Source: Aalborgiella sp031424795
GTDB lineage: Bacteria; Pseudomonadota; Gammaproteobacteria; Burkholderiales; Burkholderiaceae_C
Reading direction: 5' to 3'
Assembly: GCA_031424795.1 (NCBI GenBank)
Contig: JANPIC010000056.1
Location: 11,265 to 75,264, forward strand
DNA length: 64,000 bases
In this document: piece after piece, positions 48,114 through 57,900 of the stretch
Layout of the letters: the number at the start of each line of letters is the position of its first letter
How positions within the stretch are numbered: the stretch's first letter is position 1
Notes under the pieces: generated by a model
The model's input: only the letters and a program-made list of their open reading frames with translations
The model's database searches: none
What the model was told of the DNA's origin: nothing
Made by a program: the position numbers and the translations under genes

Positions 48114-50114
48114 ATGAATTTTGAATCACGCGTTGAAAATGTGTTTGCGGAACAAGGCTTAATTGCTCAAATTGACCCGTATTTCAAGCCTAGGGCTGGG
48201 CAAACGCAAATGGCAATGGCTGTGGCTGAGTGCATTGAGCAAGGTTCAGTTTTGGTGGTTGAAGCCGGAACTGGTGTTGGGAAAACCTATGCATACTTGG
48301 TGCCAGCTTTGTTAAGTGGCGAGCGCGTGGTGCTGTCAACTGCTACCAAAGCACTACAGGATCAACTTTTTGGTCGTGATCTACCTAGCATTGCGAAAAT
48401 TCTCAATTTGCCAGTTCGTATGGCCTTGCTCAAAGGCCGTTCAAGTTATTTATGCCTTTATAGGCTTGAATTAGCGCGGGGCGATACGCAATTAGCTGAT
48501 CGCAGCGCGCATGCCACTCTAGCTAAGGTAGAAAAATGGTCGCATGTAACACGGAATGGTGATTTGGCAGAATTGTCGGGCTTAGATGAACGCTCACCAA
48601 TTATTCCACTCATTACATCAACGCGTGACAACTGCATTGGCGCGCAATGTCCTAAATTTAAACCTTGTCACGTCAACTTGGCACGCAAAGAGGCGATGGC
48701 TGCAGATGTGGTGGTCATCAACCACCATTTATTTTTTGCAGATTTAGCTGTCAAAGATTCTGGCATGGCTGAGCTATTACCGACGGTAAGCGTTGTCATT
48801 TTCGACGAAGCGCATCAACTCAATGAGACGGGAGTGCAGTTTTTAGGTGCTCAGATAACAACCGGACAGTTGCTTGACTTGGCGCGCGACACCTTGGCTG
48901 CGGGTTTGCAATTAGCGCGTGGTTTGCAAGATTGGAGTGCTTTGGCCTCCGGCCTAGAGCGCGCTGCTCGTGAGTTGCGATTGTCGGCTGGCAAGCAATG
49001 GCAGGGAGCCAAGCTTCGCTGGACGGCGCTTGAGCCTGAAGGTGTCGATCAATTGGCTTGGATAACTGCCATTCAAGTGGTTTGTCAAGCTTGCGATCAT
49101 TTGCGAGTTGCTTTGTTAACCGTCACTGAGTTGGCGCCAGATTTTGAGCGCCTGTGCACGCGCGCTCAAGAGCTTGGTCAACGCGCTGAAAAATTCTTGC
49201 AGGTGTGCCCAACAGATGCTGTGCGCTGGGTTGAGGTCGGGCAGCAGTTACGATTGGTTGAGTCTCCGCTAGATATTGCTGAGTCTGTAAAAAAGAAGAT
49301 GCTTAAAAGCAGTGCTGAAGATGTACCGCAAGCGCATAAATCATGGATATTTACATCGGCAACTTTAGGGCACGAAGCGCAGTTGAGGTGGTTTACGGTT
49401 CCTTGCGGGCTTGAGCAGGCTGATGTGCTGCGCGTCGCAAGTCCTTTCGATTATGCCAAGCAAGCGTCTGTTTATGTTCCGCAGTACCTGCCAAAGCCAA
49501 GCGACCCCATGCACAGTGCTGAAGTGGCAAGCTTGGTTGGGCAGGCTGCGGATGTACTTGGTGGACGCACATTGGTTTTAACGACAACACTGCGTGCTTT
49601 ACGCGCTATTGGTGCGGCATTGACGGAGCAATTCAGTGAAAGACTGGATTTGGAAATATTAATACAAGGCAATTTACCTAAACGAGAGCTGTTAGCGCGT
49701 TTTCGAGAGGGTGCTTCACAAGGGCGTAGTGCATGTATTTTGGTGGCTTCTGCGTCGTTTTGGGAAGGCATTGACATACCTGGCGATGAGCTTGCCCTGG
49801 TCGTGATTGATAAATTACCTTTCCCACCGCCAGACGACCCGTTGATAGAAGCGCGTTCGAAAAGGCTTGAGCAGAACGGCAAAAGCTCATTTATTGATTA
49901 CTTTGTGCCCGAAGCAACCGTGTCTTTGAAGCAGGGTGCCGGAAGACTCATACGCCGTGAAACCGATACGGGTATGTTGGTCGTTTGCGATACAAGACTC
50001 ACCCAAATGGGCTATGGACGCAAAATATTGTCTGCATTACCGCCTATGCGCCAAATACAAAATCACGACGATTTTGTAGATGCCTTGTCAACCCTGGCGA
50101 AGGTTAATAACTAA
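48114..50114 (+). CDS. DinG/YoaA-family ATP-dependent DNA helicase
   Basis: XPD-like superfamily 2 helicase with an expected iron-sulfur cluster. Q-motif region YFKPRAGQTQMAMAVAE, Walker A VVEAGTGVGKTYAYLVPALL near residue 52, a cluster of cysteines (CIGAQCPKFKPCHV near residue 180), the DEAH box VIFDEAHQLNE, and C-terminal motifs ILVASASFWEGIDIPGD and LKQGAGRLIRRETDTG. The length of 666 fits YoaA/DinG. It probably unwinds replication intermediates or R-loops. Followed by convergent bamD. Confidence 0.92.
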   Translation: MNFESRVENVFAEQGLIAQIDPYFKPRAGQTQMAMAVAECIEQGSVLVVEAGTGVGKTYAYLVPALLSGERVVLSTATKALQDQLFGRDLPSIAKILNLPVRMALLKGRSSYLCLYRLELARGDTQLADRSAHATLAKVEKWSHVTRNGDLAELSGLDERSPIIPLITSTRDNCIGAQCPKFKPCHVNLARKEAMAADVVVINHHLFFADLAVKDSGMAELLPTVSVVIFDEAHQLNETGVQFLGAQITTGQLLDLARDTLAAGLQLARGLQDWSALASGLERAARELRLSAGKQWQGAKLRWTALEPEGVDQLAWITAIQVVCQACDHLRVALLTVTELAPDFERLCTRAQELGQRAEKFLQVCPTDAVRWVEVGQQLRLVESPLDIAESVKKKMLKSSAEDVPQAHKSWIFTSATLGHEAQLRWFTVPCGLEQADVLRVASPFDYAKQASVYVPQYLPKPSDPMHSAEVASLVGQAADVLGGRTLVLTTTLRALRAIGAALTEQFSERLDLEILIQGNLPKRELLARFREGASQGRSACILVASASFWEGIDIPGDELALVVIDKLPFPPPDDPLIEARSKRLEQNGKSSFIDYFVPEATVSLKQGAGRLIRRETDTGMLVVCDTRLTQMGYGRKILSALPPMRQIQNHDDFVDALSTLAKVNN

Positions 50115-50123
50115 TTTTTTTGG

Positions 50124-50933
50124 TTACCAAAATTTCCACCAGCTGCGTGCCACAGATTTGTTGCCCGATGACAAGAGCTCACTTTTAGGGAACGAAGTTT
50201 CCATGATGCGTTTTGCATCGTCACGAAGCTGAGCAATATCCAACGCTTCGTATGATTTGTAAATGATGTACATGGCTTCCTCCAGCGCAGGTACATCACG
50301 GTAATCTGTGATGGCGAGTTGCGCACGGTTGATAGCAGCCACATAAGCACCGCGAGAAAAATAGTATTTGGCAACGTGCACTTCATACAAAGCCAGTGAA
50401 TTCACAATATAAGTCATGCGCTGTTTAGCGTCAGATGAGTATTTGGATTCTGGGTATTTGGCGACTAATTCTTTGTAAGCATCAAAAGATTCTTTTGCAG
50501 CTTTTTGGTCACGTTCAGACAAATCCTGTTTTGTGTAAGAGCCAAAAAATCCTAAATTGTCAGAAAAGTTAACGGTGCCTTTGAGATACAAAGCGTAATC
50601 TAAAGCCGGGCTTGCAGGGTGTAACTTTAAAAAACGGTCAATGGTGGCAATCGCCTGCGCTTGGTCACCGTTTTTAAACTGTGCATAAGCTTTGTCTAGC
50701 TGCGCTTGCTGGGCTAAAGGTGTTCCCGCTGCGCGGCCTTCAAGCTTTTCATACAAAGGAATGGCTTTGTCATAAGCGCCATCATTGGCTTCAGATTTCG
50801 CTTCAGCATATATTTTGTTGGGACTCCAATTGGCAGATTTGTCTTCGCTTACTGATGCACAAGCCGTTAGCCCAATGCAAACAAATGCCAATAAAGCCAT
50901 TAAACCGAGTTTGCTTGTTTGTTGATTTTTCAT
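50124..50933 (-). CDS. bamD: Outer membrane lipoprotein BamD (ComL)
   Basis: Essential TPR lipoprotein of the BAM complex. Lipoprotein signal FVCIGLTACASVSE with lipid-attachment Cys at about residue 23. TPR-like helices follow (AKSEANDGAYDKAIPLYEKL, then QYTKQDLSERDQKAAKESF-like region) and the end is KSVARSWWKFW. ATG at 50933 is chosen because the signal peptide begins MKNQQTSKLGL; a start at 50981 would add 16 residues before it. Divergent from rluD, as in E. coli. Confidence 0.96.
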   Translation of the reverse strand: MKNQQTSKLGLMALLAFVCIGLTACASVSEDKSANWSPNKIYAEAKSEANDGAYDKAIPLYEKLEGRAAGTPLAQQAQLDKAYAQFKNGDQAQAIATIDRFLKLHPASPALDYALYLKGTVNFSDNLGFFGSYTKQDLSERDQKAAKESFDAYKELVAKYPESKYSSDAKQRMTYIVNSLALYEVHVAKYYFSRGAYVAAINRAQLAITDYRDVPALEEAMYIIYKSYEALDIAQLRDDAKRIMETSFPKSELLSSGNKSVARSWWKFW

Positions 50934-50995
50934 AGTGTTTTTGAACTCATAAAATTGAGTTGATAATTTGGCATACAACATCTGAGGCCGCCTTC

Positions 50996-52042
50996 TTGAA
51001 ACTTAGCAAATCTATTATATCGACCGAAACATCAGCCGACACATGGCCTGAGCATTTGAAAGGTGAGGCGGATACAGATTTTGCACAAGATTTTGATACG
51101 AATGAGACCCGTGAGTTTGTTTGTAGCGACGCTCAGCATGGGCTGCGGGTTGATAACGCGCTGGTTCAATTGGTCAGCGAATTTTCACGAAGTTACTTGA
51201 AACAGTTGATAGAACAAGGATCCGCGCGGCTCAATGGCCAAACTATTGTCAAAGTTGCCAGCAAGGTCAAAGTGGGTGACTTATTAGCCATAGATTTGCA
51301 GGCAACGCCCCAAAGCCAAGCTTTCAAGCCTGAAAAAGTTGATTTTGAGGTTATTTTCGAAGACGATCATCTTTTGGTGATTAACAAACCTGTCGGGTTA
51401 GTGGTTCATCCTGCACCTGGAAACTGGAGTAGGACCTTGCTGAATGGGTTGCTAGAACGCGACCCAAAGGCGGTTCTGCTGCCTAGAGCTGGTATTGTTC
51501 ACCGTTTAGACAAAGACACCAGTGGCTTGATGGTGGTCGCGCGGACACGGCAAGTGATGGACGCTTTGGTTGAAAAGATTGCCGCAAGAGAGGTCAAGCG
51601 GCTCTACTTGGCGTTGGGCAATCGTACTTGGACAGGACCAAAAGAGCGCGATGTCAGCGAATCTATTGGCCGCGACCCTAGAAACCGTTTGCGCATGGCG
51701 GTTGTTTCGTTGGATAAGACGGCTGGAAAAACAGCTAAGACTTCACTAAAGTTGCTGCAAAATTGCGAGCAAGGTTGCCTTGTTTTATGCCGGCTGCATA
51801 CGGGTAGAACACATCAAATTCGAGTCCATATGGCATTTATTGGACATCCATTGGTGGCAGATAGCGTTTACGGCGGTGCGCAGGGCGCAGGCATGCAACG
51901 TCAAGCATTGCATGCTGAGCAGTTGGCTTTTGAGCACCCGGTGACGGGTAAAGCCATGCATTTCGTGGCACCTTTACCCGAAGATTTAAAGCTCGCTTTG
52001 GTTCATTGGGGTCTCAGTTACAATGGGGCATCTACAAAATGA
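50996..52042 (+). CDS. rluD: 23S rRNA pseudouridine synthase RluD
   Basis: Makes pseudouridines in helix 69 of 23S rRNA. An S4 RNA-binding domain (about residues 38-100; SRSYLKQLIEQGSARLNGQT) precedes the catalytic domain, with VINKPVGLVVHPAPG and the catalytic Asp in IVHRLDKDTSGLMVVARTRQ. The end includes HTGRTHQIRVHMAFIGHP. TTG at 50996 has GAGG eight bases upstream and is preferred; a TTG at 50960 would add 12 residues. The first 40 residues are acidic and variable. Divergent from bamD. Confidence 0.93.
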   Translation: MKLSKSIISTETSADTWPEHLKGEADTDFAQDFDTNETREFVCSDAQHGLRVDNALVQLVSEFSRSYLKQLIEQGSARLNGQTIVKVASKVKVGDLLAIDLQATPQSQAFKPEKVDFEVIFEDDHLLVINKPVGLVVHPAPGNWSRTLLNGLLERDPKAVLLPRAGIVHRLDKDTSGLMVVARTRQVMDALVEKIAAREVKRLYLALGNRTWTGPKERDVSESIGRDPRNRLRMAVVSLDKTAGKTAKTSLKLLQNCEQGCLVLCRLHTGRTHQIRVHMAFIGHPLVADSVYGGAQGAGMQRQALHAEQLAFEHPVTGKAMHFVAPLPEDLKLALVHWGLSYNGASTK

Positions 52043-52227
52043 GCGTTATACCCACAGCTTCTGTGAAGCGTTTGTGTTTCAAATTCGAATATTTTGAATA
52101 TTTCCCGGCTGGTTTGATAGCAATTTTTCAATAAACGCTAGTTCTCACCTGAATTTTGACTATGCATTGGCAAATTCTGCTGTGTTATTGCTGTATTTTT
52201 CAGCTTTATTCTTGAAATCTAACTACT

Positions 52228-52836
52228 ATGAATACGTCGGAAGCAAAGCGTATCCTTGAAACCGCCCTGATCTGTGCACAGCAACCACTGTTGGTGCGTG
52301 ATATGTGCGTCCTGTTTGAAGAAGAAATTGGTGCGGATACGCTGAAAACTATCTTGTTGGAATTACAACAAGATTGGGCGTTTAAAGGCGTTGAGTTAAT
52401 CAATGTTGCGACAGGCTGGCGCTTTCAAAGCCGTCCAGAAATGCGTGAGTATTTAGACAGGCTCACACCTGAGAAGCCGCCTAAGTACACGCGTGCAGTC
52501 TTGGAGACCTTGGCCATTATTGCCTACAGGCAGCCAGCCACGCGTGGCGATATGGAAGATATCCGTGGTGTGACCATCAATGGCTTGATATTGAAGCAAT
52601 TAGAAGATCGTGGTTGGATTGAGGTGATTGGACACCGTGACAGCGTGGGGCGTCCTGCATTGTTCGCTACGACCAAGCAGTTTTTAGATGATTTAGGCAT
52701 TGAATCGCTTGATCAATTGCCTGAACTTGGTCCATTACAAGAGCAAGTTTTAGAACAATTTGAGCGTTTTGAAGAAGCAAAACCAACCCATGACTCGCAA
52801 GTTGAGTTGCCCATCAACGATGTCGTTGAAAACTAA
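52228..52836 (+). CDS. scpB: Segregation and condensation protein B
   Basis: Kleisin-associated winged-helix protein of the SMC-ScpAB complex that organises chromosomes. Two winged-helix domains: ILETALICAQQPLLVRDMCV at the N-terminus and YTRAVLETLAIIAYRQPATR GDMEDIRGV region in the second, with VGRPALFATTKQFLDDLGI. The length of 202 is typical. The gap of 185 bases before it has no gene; it holds at most a very eroded dispersed-repeat copy (52112-52141). rluB follows 30 bases on. Confidence 0.94.
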   Translation: MNTSEAKRILETALICAQQPLLVRDMCVLFEEEIGADTLKTILLELQQDWAFKGVELINVATGWRFQSRPEMREYLDRLTPEKPPKYTRAVLETLAIIAYRQPATRGDMEDIRGVTINGLILKQLEDRGWIEVIGHRDSVGRPALFATTKQFLDDLGIESLDQLPELGPLQEQVLEQFERFEEAKPTHDSQVELPINDVVEN

Positions 52837-52866
52837 GCAGCACAAGCCACTTTTAAAGAACTGAAT

Positions 52867-54201
52867 ATGAATCCCGAAATAACTAATACGCCAATCGTGT
52901 CGAATGAGATGGGTGAAACTGCTGCAGTCGAGCTAACGCAGGCCACTGATGGCGAAAATAGGGTGAAAAATCCCGCGTTGGCTAGACCAGCAGATATCAT
53001 TGATTTTGAAGACATCACGTCAGGTCGTTTTGATGACGAGGATGCTGATGAATCCATCGTTCCTGCTCGCAGAGTGCTGCAACCACAGCCAGAGCAGCCT
53101 AAGCTACACAAAGTATTGGCTCAAGCGGGTATGGGGTCTCGCTTGGAGATGGAGCAACTCATCATGGAGGGGCGGATTTCTGTCAACAACGAACCGGCTC
53201 ACATCGGTCAACGCATCCAATACAGCGATCATGTCAAAGTCAATGGCAAGCCGATTCGGTTTCGCATTGAAGCACCGCCGACGCGAGTGATTGCCTATCA
53301 CAAGCCTGCCGGCGAAGTCGTGACGCACGACGATCCACAGAATCGCCCTACGGTGTTTCGCAAGTTACCCAAGCTCTATCAAGGCAAATGGCAATCGGTT
53401 GGCCGCTTGGATTTGAATACGGAAGGTTTGTTATTGTTCAGCAGCTCTGGCGACTTGGCTAATAACTTGATGCATCCAAGATTCGGCTTGGAGCGTGAGT
53501 ATGCGGTCCGCGTGCTCGGAAAGCTCAACAAGGAAGAAAAGCAAAAATTGCTTGATGGGGTGCAGCTTGACGACGGCATGGCGCAATTTGGCTCCATCGA
53601 AGACGGCGGCGGCGAAGGAGCAAATTGTTGGTATCGCGTGACGATTTCAGAAGGTCGCAACCGTGAAGTTAGACGCATGTTTGAGTCTGTCGGACATGCT
53701 GTTAGTCGCTTGATTCGTATTCGCTATGGTGCCATGATGTTGCCGCGCGGATTGAAGCGTGGCGCTTGGATGGAGTTGGGAGAAACCGATATTCGCGCAT
53801 TGATGAGTGCGGTTAGCGCATCATCAAAGCCACGCCAAAATATTGATCAAACAGATGAGAGTACTGGTAATAAAAACAGTGATGGACGTCAACCACGCTC
53901 TAATAACCGCGATAACCGTGGGAATGGGGGCAGAGGTCAACCAACATCCAGGCGTAATCCAACGAATCAAGGCAACAAGTTTCCAGCACAAGGGCAGTCG
54001 CGAGATTTCGGGCAAAAACAGCGTCCCCAGCGCACGAATGGACCGAATAATGCGCCAAACAGCTCGCAGCCTGATCCATTGAAAACATCATTAGGCTACA
54101 TAGGCGCAGACAGTTTGAATCAGCAAAGGCAGCAACGTCGCACGAGTTCTGGGTCTGGCTCGGGTGGCTCAGGCGCGAGACGCCCTTCGCGAGGCAGGTA
54201 A
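52867..54201 (+). CDS. rluB: 23S rRNA pseudouridine synthase RluB with low-complexity tail
   Basis: Modifies U2605 in 23S rRNA. An acidic N-terminal extension (1-75) precedes the S4 domain (LHKVLAQAGMGSRLEMEQLI), then the RsuA-type catalytic domain with VGRLDLNTEGLLLFSSSGDL and the catalytic Asp, and GRNREVRRMFESVGHAVSRL. The last 120 residues (from about 320) are Asn/Gln/Arg/Gly-rich, resembling an RGG-like tail (SNNRDNRGNGGRGQPTSRR; SGSGSGGSGARRPSRGR). Such tails are common in betaproteobacterial RluB. The length is 444. Confidence 0.94.
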   Translation: MNPEITNTPIVSNEMGETAAVELTQATDGENRVKNPALARPADIIDFEDITSGRFDDEDADESIVPARRVLQPQPEQPKLHKVLAQAGMGSRLEMEQLIMEGRISVNNEPAHIGQRIQYSDHVKVNGKPIRFRIEAPPTRVIAYHKPAGEVVTHDDPQNRPTVFRKLPKLYQGKWQSVGRLDLNTEGLLLFSSSGDLANNLMHPRFGLEREYAVRVLGKLNKEEKQKLLDGVQLDDGMAQFGSIEDGGGEGANCWYRVTISEGRNREVRRMFESVGHAVSRLIRIRYGAMMLPRGLKRGAWMELGETDIRALMSAVSASSKPRQNIDQTDESTGNKNSDGRQPRSNNRDNRGNGGRGQPTSRRNPTNQGNKFPAQGQSRDFGQKQRPQRTNGPNNAPNSSQPDPLKTSLGYIGADSLNQQRQQRRTSSGSGSGGSGARRPSRGR

Positions 54202-54507
54202 TTAGATTTTGATTTGCAGTTTTTATAGTTAAAGAGCAAGTTTTTAAGGCAAAAATATGACTCTAGCCAGCGTATTTATTACATAAGTAGCTATTGAAAA
54301 TATAGCAAAAATTTGAATTTAATTTTTTTAAACACGTGCTTGCGTTTTCGGTGTGTGTGAATTCAGGGCATCGGATGCGTCAGTAAGTTGTTGGCTGTGG
54401 CTAGTTAGCTGGCACTTAGCTGCGAAAAGCGCAATAGCAGGCTAAAATAGAGGGCTTGGCAAAAATTGTTGAAACCTAAAGTCCAAGGTATTAAGGAAAA
54501 CTCAGAA
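54202..54507. other. 306-base gap between rluB and ndk
   Basis: Contains the dispersed repeat at 54257-54312, AT-rich sequence after it, and a possible ndk promoter -10 (TAAAAT at 54443-54448) without a clear -35. No coding frame or RNA gene was recognised. Confidence 0.6.
54257..54312 (+). repeat. Dispersed repeat, intergenic copy before ndk
   Basis: ATGACTCTAGCCAGCGTATT, TATTACATAAGTAGCTATTG, AAAATATAGCAAAAAT. This is one of the two best full-length intergenic copies. The forward frame is interrupted here by TAA after nine codons. Confidence 0.85.
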
Positions 54508-54933
54508 ATGTCTATCGAACGCACTCTCTCCATTATCAAACCTGATGCCGTTGCTAAAAACGTGATCGGCCAGATCTACGCTCGTTTTGAAGCTGCTGGT
54601 CTCAAAGTTGTTGCTGCAAGAATGGCTCATTTGTCACGTGGTGAAGCTGAAGCTTTTTACGCTGTGCACAAAGAGCGTCCTTTCTTCAAGGACTTGGTCG
54701 GCTTCATGATCTCTGGCCCAGTGATGATTCAAGCCTTGGAAGGCGAAGGTGCTATTTTGAAAAACCGCGACTTGATGGGCGCGACTGATCCTAAGAAGGC
54801 TGCACCAGGTACGATTCGTGCTGATTTTGCTGACAGCATTGACGCTAATGCTGTTCACGGCTCTGATGCTGCGGAAACTGCTGCCGTTGAAATCGGCTTC
54901 TTCTTCCCAGGCATGAACGTTTACAGCCGTTAA
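54508..54933 (+). CDS. ndk: Nucleoside diphosphate kinase
   Basis: Balances nucleoside triphosphates by ping-pong phosphate transfer through a histidine. N-terminus ERTLSIIKPDAVAKNVIGQI, KDLVGFMISGPVMIQALEGE, GATDPKKAAPGTIRADFA, and the active-site His in NAVHGSDAAETAAVEIGFFF. The length of 141 is standard. ATG at 54508 is chosen (AAGGA upstream); a TTG at 54466 would add 14 residues not found in the family. First gene of the ndk-rlmN-pilW-rodZ-ispG-hisS run. Confidence 0.97.
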   Translation: MSIERTLSIIKPDAVAKNVIGQIYARFEAAGLKVVAARMAHLSRGEAEAFYAVHKERPFFKDLVGFMISGPVMIQALEGEGAILKNRDLMGATDPKKAAPGTIRADFADSIDANAVHGSDAAETAAVEIGFFFPGMNVYSR

Positions 54934-54953
54934 TTTTCGACTGCAACGATGTT

Positions 54954-56114
54954 ATGACGGTCAACCTTCTCGATTTCGATCTAAAAGGCTTGACCGTTTT
55001 TTGCGCCTCTTTGGGTGAAAAAAGCTTTCGCGCGACACAGCTTTTCCGTTGGATACACCAAAAAGGCGCCACTGATTTTGAGCAAATGACCGATTTGGCG
55101 AAACCGCTAAGGTTAAAACTCGCTCAAACAGCGCATTTACAAAGTTTAAAAATCATCAGCCAGCAAGAGTCAACTGATGGCACCATCAAGTGGCTGTTTG
55201 ATGTGGGTTCAGGCGATGCCGTAGAGGCCGTTTTTATTCCAGAAGAAAACAGAGGGACGCTGTGCGTCTCGTCTCAAGCTGGATGCGCAGTAGGTTGCAG
55301 ATTTTGTTCCACGGGACACCAAGGGTTTAGCCGAAACTTAACCACTGGCGAAATCATTGCGCAATTGTGGTTTGCTGAGCATTTTTTACGCAAGCATTTG
55401 TCTTCCAAAGATCGCGTTATTTCTAATGTTGTGATGATGGGCATGGGCGAGCCGCTGCAAAATTATTCTGCATTGTTGCCAGCTTTGAAAACCATGCTGG
55501 ATGACCACGGTTATGGCTTGTCCAGAAGACGTGTGACCGTGTCAACATCTGGCGTTGTGCCGATGATTGACCGCTTGGGAACAGATTGCCCAGTTGCTTT
55601 AGCCGTATCTTTGCACGCGCCCAATGACATCTTGCGTAATAATTTGGTTCCATTGAATCAAAAGTATCCCATTGATGAGTTGATGAGTGCGTGCCGCCGC
55701 TATCTGGAGTTTGCACCCCGCGATTTCATCACCTTTGAATATTGCATGCTGGATGGTGTCAACGATCAAATCGAGCATGCGCAGCAACTCGTCGCATTGA
55801 TGAAGCAGCAATCCGTATTAGGTTTGAGTTGTAAATTCAACTTAATACCTTTTAATCCATTCCCCGCGTCTGGTTTGCTGTGCTCATCGAAAGCGCAGGT
55901 CACACTATTTGCTAAGATTTTGAGTGATGCAGGCTTGATCACCACCGTCAGGAAAACGCGCGGTGACGATATTGATGCGGCTTGCGGTCAGCTCGCCGGT
56001 GAAGTGATGGATAGAACGCGCGTCGCCACCAGAATAGAAAAGCAGCGAACCTTTAAAATCGTGCCCGTAGCTACTAGCAGCATAGATACAACAGTGCAGG
56101 ACATATCTAATTAA
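54954..56114 (+). CDS. rlmN: Dual-specificity RNA methyltransferase RlmN
   Basis: Radical SAM enzyme that methylates A2503 of 23S rRNA and A37 of some tRNAs. Cluster motif CAVGCRFCSTGHQGFSRNLT near residue 112, MGMGEPLQNY, VTVSTSGVVPMIDRL, LAVSLHAPND, and the methyl-carrier Cys in the C-terminal RKTRGDDIDAACGQLAGEV. The length of 386 is normal. The last 25 residues (VPVATSSIDTTVQDISN) are variable and may include a worn repeat core. Confidence 0.96.
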   Translation: MTVNLLDFDLKGLTVFCASLGEKSFRATQLFRWIHQKGATDFEQMTDLAKPLRLKLAQTAHLQSLKIISQQESTDGTIKWLFDVGSGDAVEAVFIPEENRGTLCVSSQAGCAVGCRFCSTGHQGFSRNLTTGEIIAQLWFAEHFLRKHLSSKDRVISNVVMMGMGEPLQNYSALLPALKTMLDDHGYGLSRRRVTVSTSGVVPMIDRLGTDCPVALAVSLHAPNDILRNNLVPLNQKYPIDELMSACRRYLEFAPRDFITFEYCMLDGVNDQIEHAQQLVALMKQQSVLGLSCKFNLIPFNPFPASGLLCSSKAQVTLFAKILSDAGLITTVRKTRGDDIDAACGQLAGEVMDRTRVATRIEKQRTFKIVPVATSSIDTTVQDISN

Positions 56115-56123
56115 GATTGCCCT

Positions 56124-56975
56124 ATGATGAGTACGATGAACACACGCACATTTGTAAAGTATCCATTCAAAAAAATGCCTATTTATGGGCGTCTGTTGCT
56201 CTGTCTCGTGGTTTTGAATTTCGTTGTGGCGTGCGCTAATCCTGGTGATGGCTCTTCACCAGGGAGTAGGGCTGATTTGGCAACAGCATCAGACGAAACT
56301 GATATGCAAAAACGCGCCAAAATTAGATTGGAACTTGCTGTCGGTTACTTAGAGCAAGGGCAAACAAATGTGGCGCTTGATGAGGTGAAACTTGCAATAG
56401 CTGCTGATCCGCGATCTGCAGAAGCGTTCAGCTTGCGCGGATTGATTTATATGCGTTTGAATGATTTTGGTTTGGCTCGCGATAGTTTCAATCGCGGCAT
56501 ATTGCTGAACCCAAGAGATGGTAATATTTTGCATAATTTGGGTTGGCTGGCTTGTCAAGAATCTCGGTATCCAGAGGCGATGGTCAATTTTGACAAAGCT
56601 TTAACGGCACCAAACTACGCAGGACCCGCGAAAACATACTTGGCAAAAGGTATTTGTTTGCTGCGTTCGGGTGATGCGAAACAAGCTGAAAATAATTTTC
56701 TACGTTCGTTCGAGCTTGATGCCAGCAACCCCATTGCGACCTTTAATTTGGCTAACTTGCTATACAAGCGCAATGATTTGGTCCGTTCACAGTTCTACAT
56801 ACGTCGCTTAAATAACAATGATTATGTGAATGCGGAATCGCTTTGGTTGGCCGCTAAGATTGAAAAAAAAATGGGTAATAACTCTGGTGTCAATCAATTG
56901 GCAGAGCGATTGAGGAAGCAATTTCCGACCTCACGTGAATTTGGCTTATTCGAGAGAGGTGCGTTTGATGAGTGA
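56124..56975 (+). CDS. pilW: Type IV pilus biogenesis/stability lipoprotein PilW/PilF
   Basis: TPR lipoprotein that helps secretin assembly and pilus stability. The lipoprotein signal ends LNFVVACANPG with Cys near residue 38. TPR repeats: IRLELAVGYLEQGQTNVALD, SAEAFSLRGLIYMRLNDFGL, ILHNLGWLACQESRYPEAMV and GDAKQAENNFLRSFELDASN. The length of 283 is typical. An internal ATG (56136) could be the true start with a shorter signal n-region. Other pilus genes are not in the window. Confidence 0.9.
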   Translation: MMSTMNTRTFVKYPFKKMPIYGRLLLCLVVLNFVVACANPGDGSSPGSRADLATASDETDMQKRAKIRLELAVGYLEQGQTNVALDEVKLAIAADPRSAEAFSLRGLIYMRLNDFGLARDSFNRGILLNPRDGNILHNLGWLACQESRYPEAMVNFDKALTAPNYAGPAKTYLAKGICLLRSGDAKQAENNFLRSFELDASNPIATFNLANLLYKRNDLVRSQFYIRRLNNNDYVNAESLWLAAKIEKKMGNNSGVNQLAERLRKQFPTSREFGLFERGAFDE

Positions 56976-57900
56976 AAATTCTGTTGACCAAAATACAGGA
57001 TCTAATCAGGATAGCTCCGTCGTAAATTTATCTGCAACCGCAGGTCAAATGTTGAGACAGGCGCGGACAGATGCAGGTTTGCATATAGCGGCCTTAGCGG
57101 TTTCTCTCAGGGTTCCGGTAAAAAGAATCGAGGCGCTTGAGAGCGGACAAATGGATTTGCTCCCCGATATGGTGTTTGTACGTGCATTGACTTCTAGTAT
57201 TTGCCAAGCACTCAAGATTGATGCGCAACCCGTTTTGGATAAATTGCCCAAAGCGGCATTGCCGCGTCTGAATCATGATGATGTGGCCATCAATACACCT
57301 ATAGGCGTAGCAAGTTCATCTAAGGGTTCATGGGTAGCCGAAATTTTCACCTCGCCTTTGTTGCTTGGTGTTTTGTTTTTATGTGTGGCTGCAGCTGGGG
57401 TTTATTTTTGGCCCAAAAATGCTGCAATGACAGTTTCAGAAGTGCCCGCAGCTTCCAAACCGCTGCCAGAAGTGGGTGTCAGTCAAGCAAAAGAGGTCAT
57501 AGTTGCCAACGAAAGTACTCCAGCATTAAGTTTGAACGCTAGCGCTAATCTTGCAGCAAGTACTGGAACTAACACTAACACTAACGCGCCAATTGCTGAG
57601 CCTAGCAGTACAACGCCTACAACGCCTGCAACGCCATTGGTTGTAAATTCTTCAGTCACCACAGACAGTCTTGTTACTTTCAAGGCAACGGGTGAGACCT
57701 GGGTTGAGGTTAAAAGTGCTACGGGAAGTACGCTCTTTAAGAAGTTACTTATTGCTGGCGAGACAGCAGGCACTTCTGGCGCTTTGCCCTTGACGGTTAT
57801 TGTGGGTCGAGCAGACGCTACTCAAGTTGAAGTGCGTGGAAAAACTATTGATTTAATGTCTATTGCAAAAAGTAATGTCGCGCGGTTTGAGGTGAAATGA
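56968..57900 (+). CDS. rodZ: RodZ-like cytoskeletal/HTH protein
   Basis: Couples MreB to cell-wall synthesis. The Xre-type helix-turn-helix (about residues 20-85) is MLRQARTDAGLHIAALAVSL with VPVKRIEALESGQMDLLPDM. A transmembrane helix LLLGVLFLCVAAAGVYFW lies near residue 135, a Thr/Asn/Pro-rich linker follows (TNTNTNAPIAEPSSTTPTTP), and then the RodZ C-terminal beta domain (LVTFKATGETWVEVKSATGS). ATG at 56968 overlaps the pilW stop (ATGAGTGA); GTG at 56935 would lie inside pilW. The length is 310. Confidence 0.92.
   Translation: MSENSVDQNTGSNQDSSVVNLSATAGQMLRQARTDAGLHIAALAVSLRVPVKRIEALESGQMDLLPDMVFVRALTSSICQALKIDAQPVLDKLPKAALPRLNHDDVAINTPIGVASSSKGSWVAEIFTSPLLLGVLFLCVAAAGVYFWPKNAAMTVSEVPAASKPLPEVGVSQAKEVIVANESTPALSLNASANLAASTGTNTNTNAPIAEPSSTTPTTPATPLVVNSSVTTDSLVTFKATGETWVEVKSATGSTLFKKLLIAGETAGTSGALPLTVIVGRADATQVEVRGKTIDLMSIAKSNVARFEVK

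Noticed and set aside
52112..52141. Possible eroded repeat before scpB (TTTGATAGC...AATAAACGCTAG)
   Set aside because: Key half of the element is missing and the match is short.
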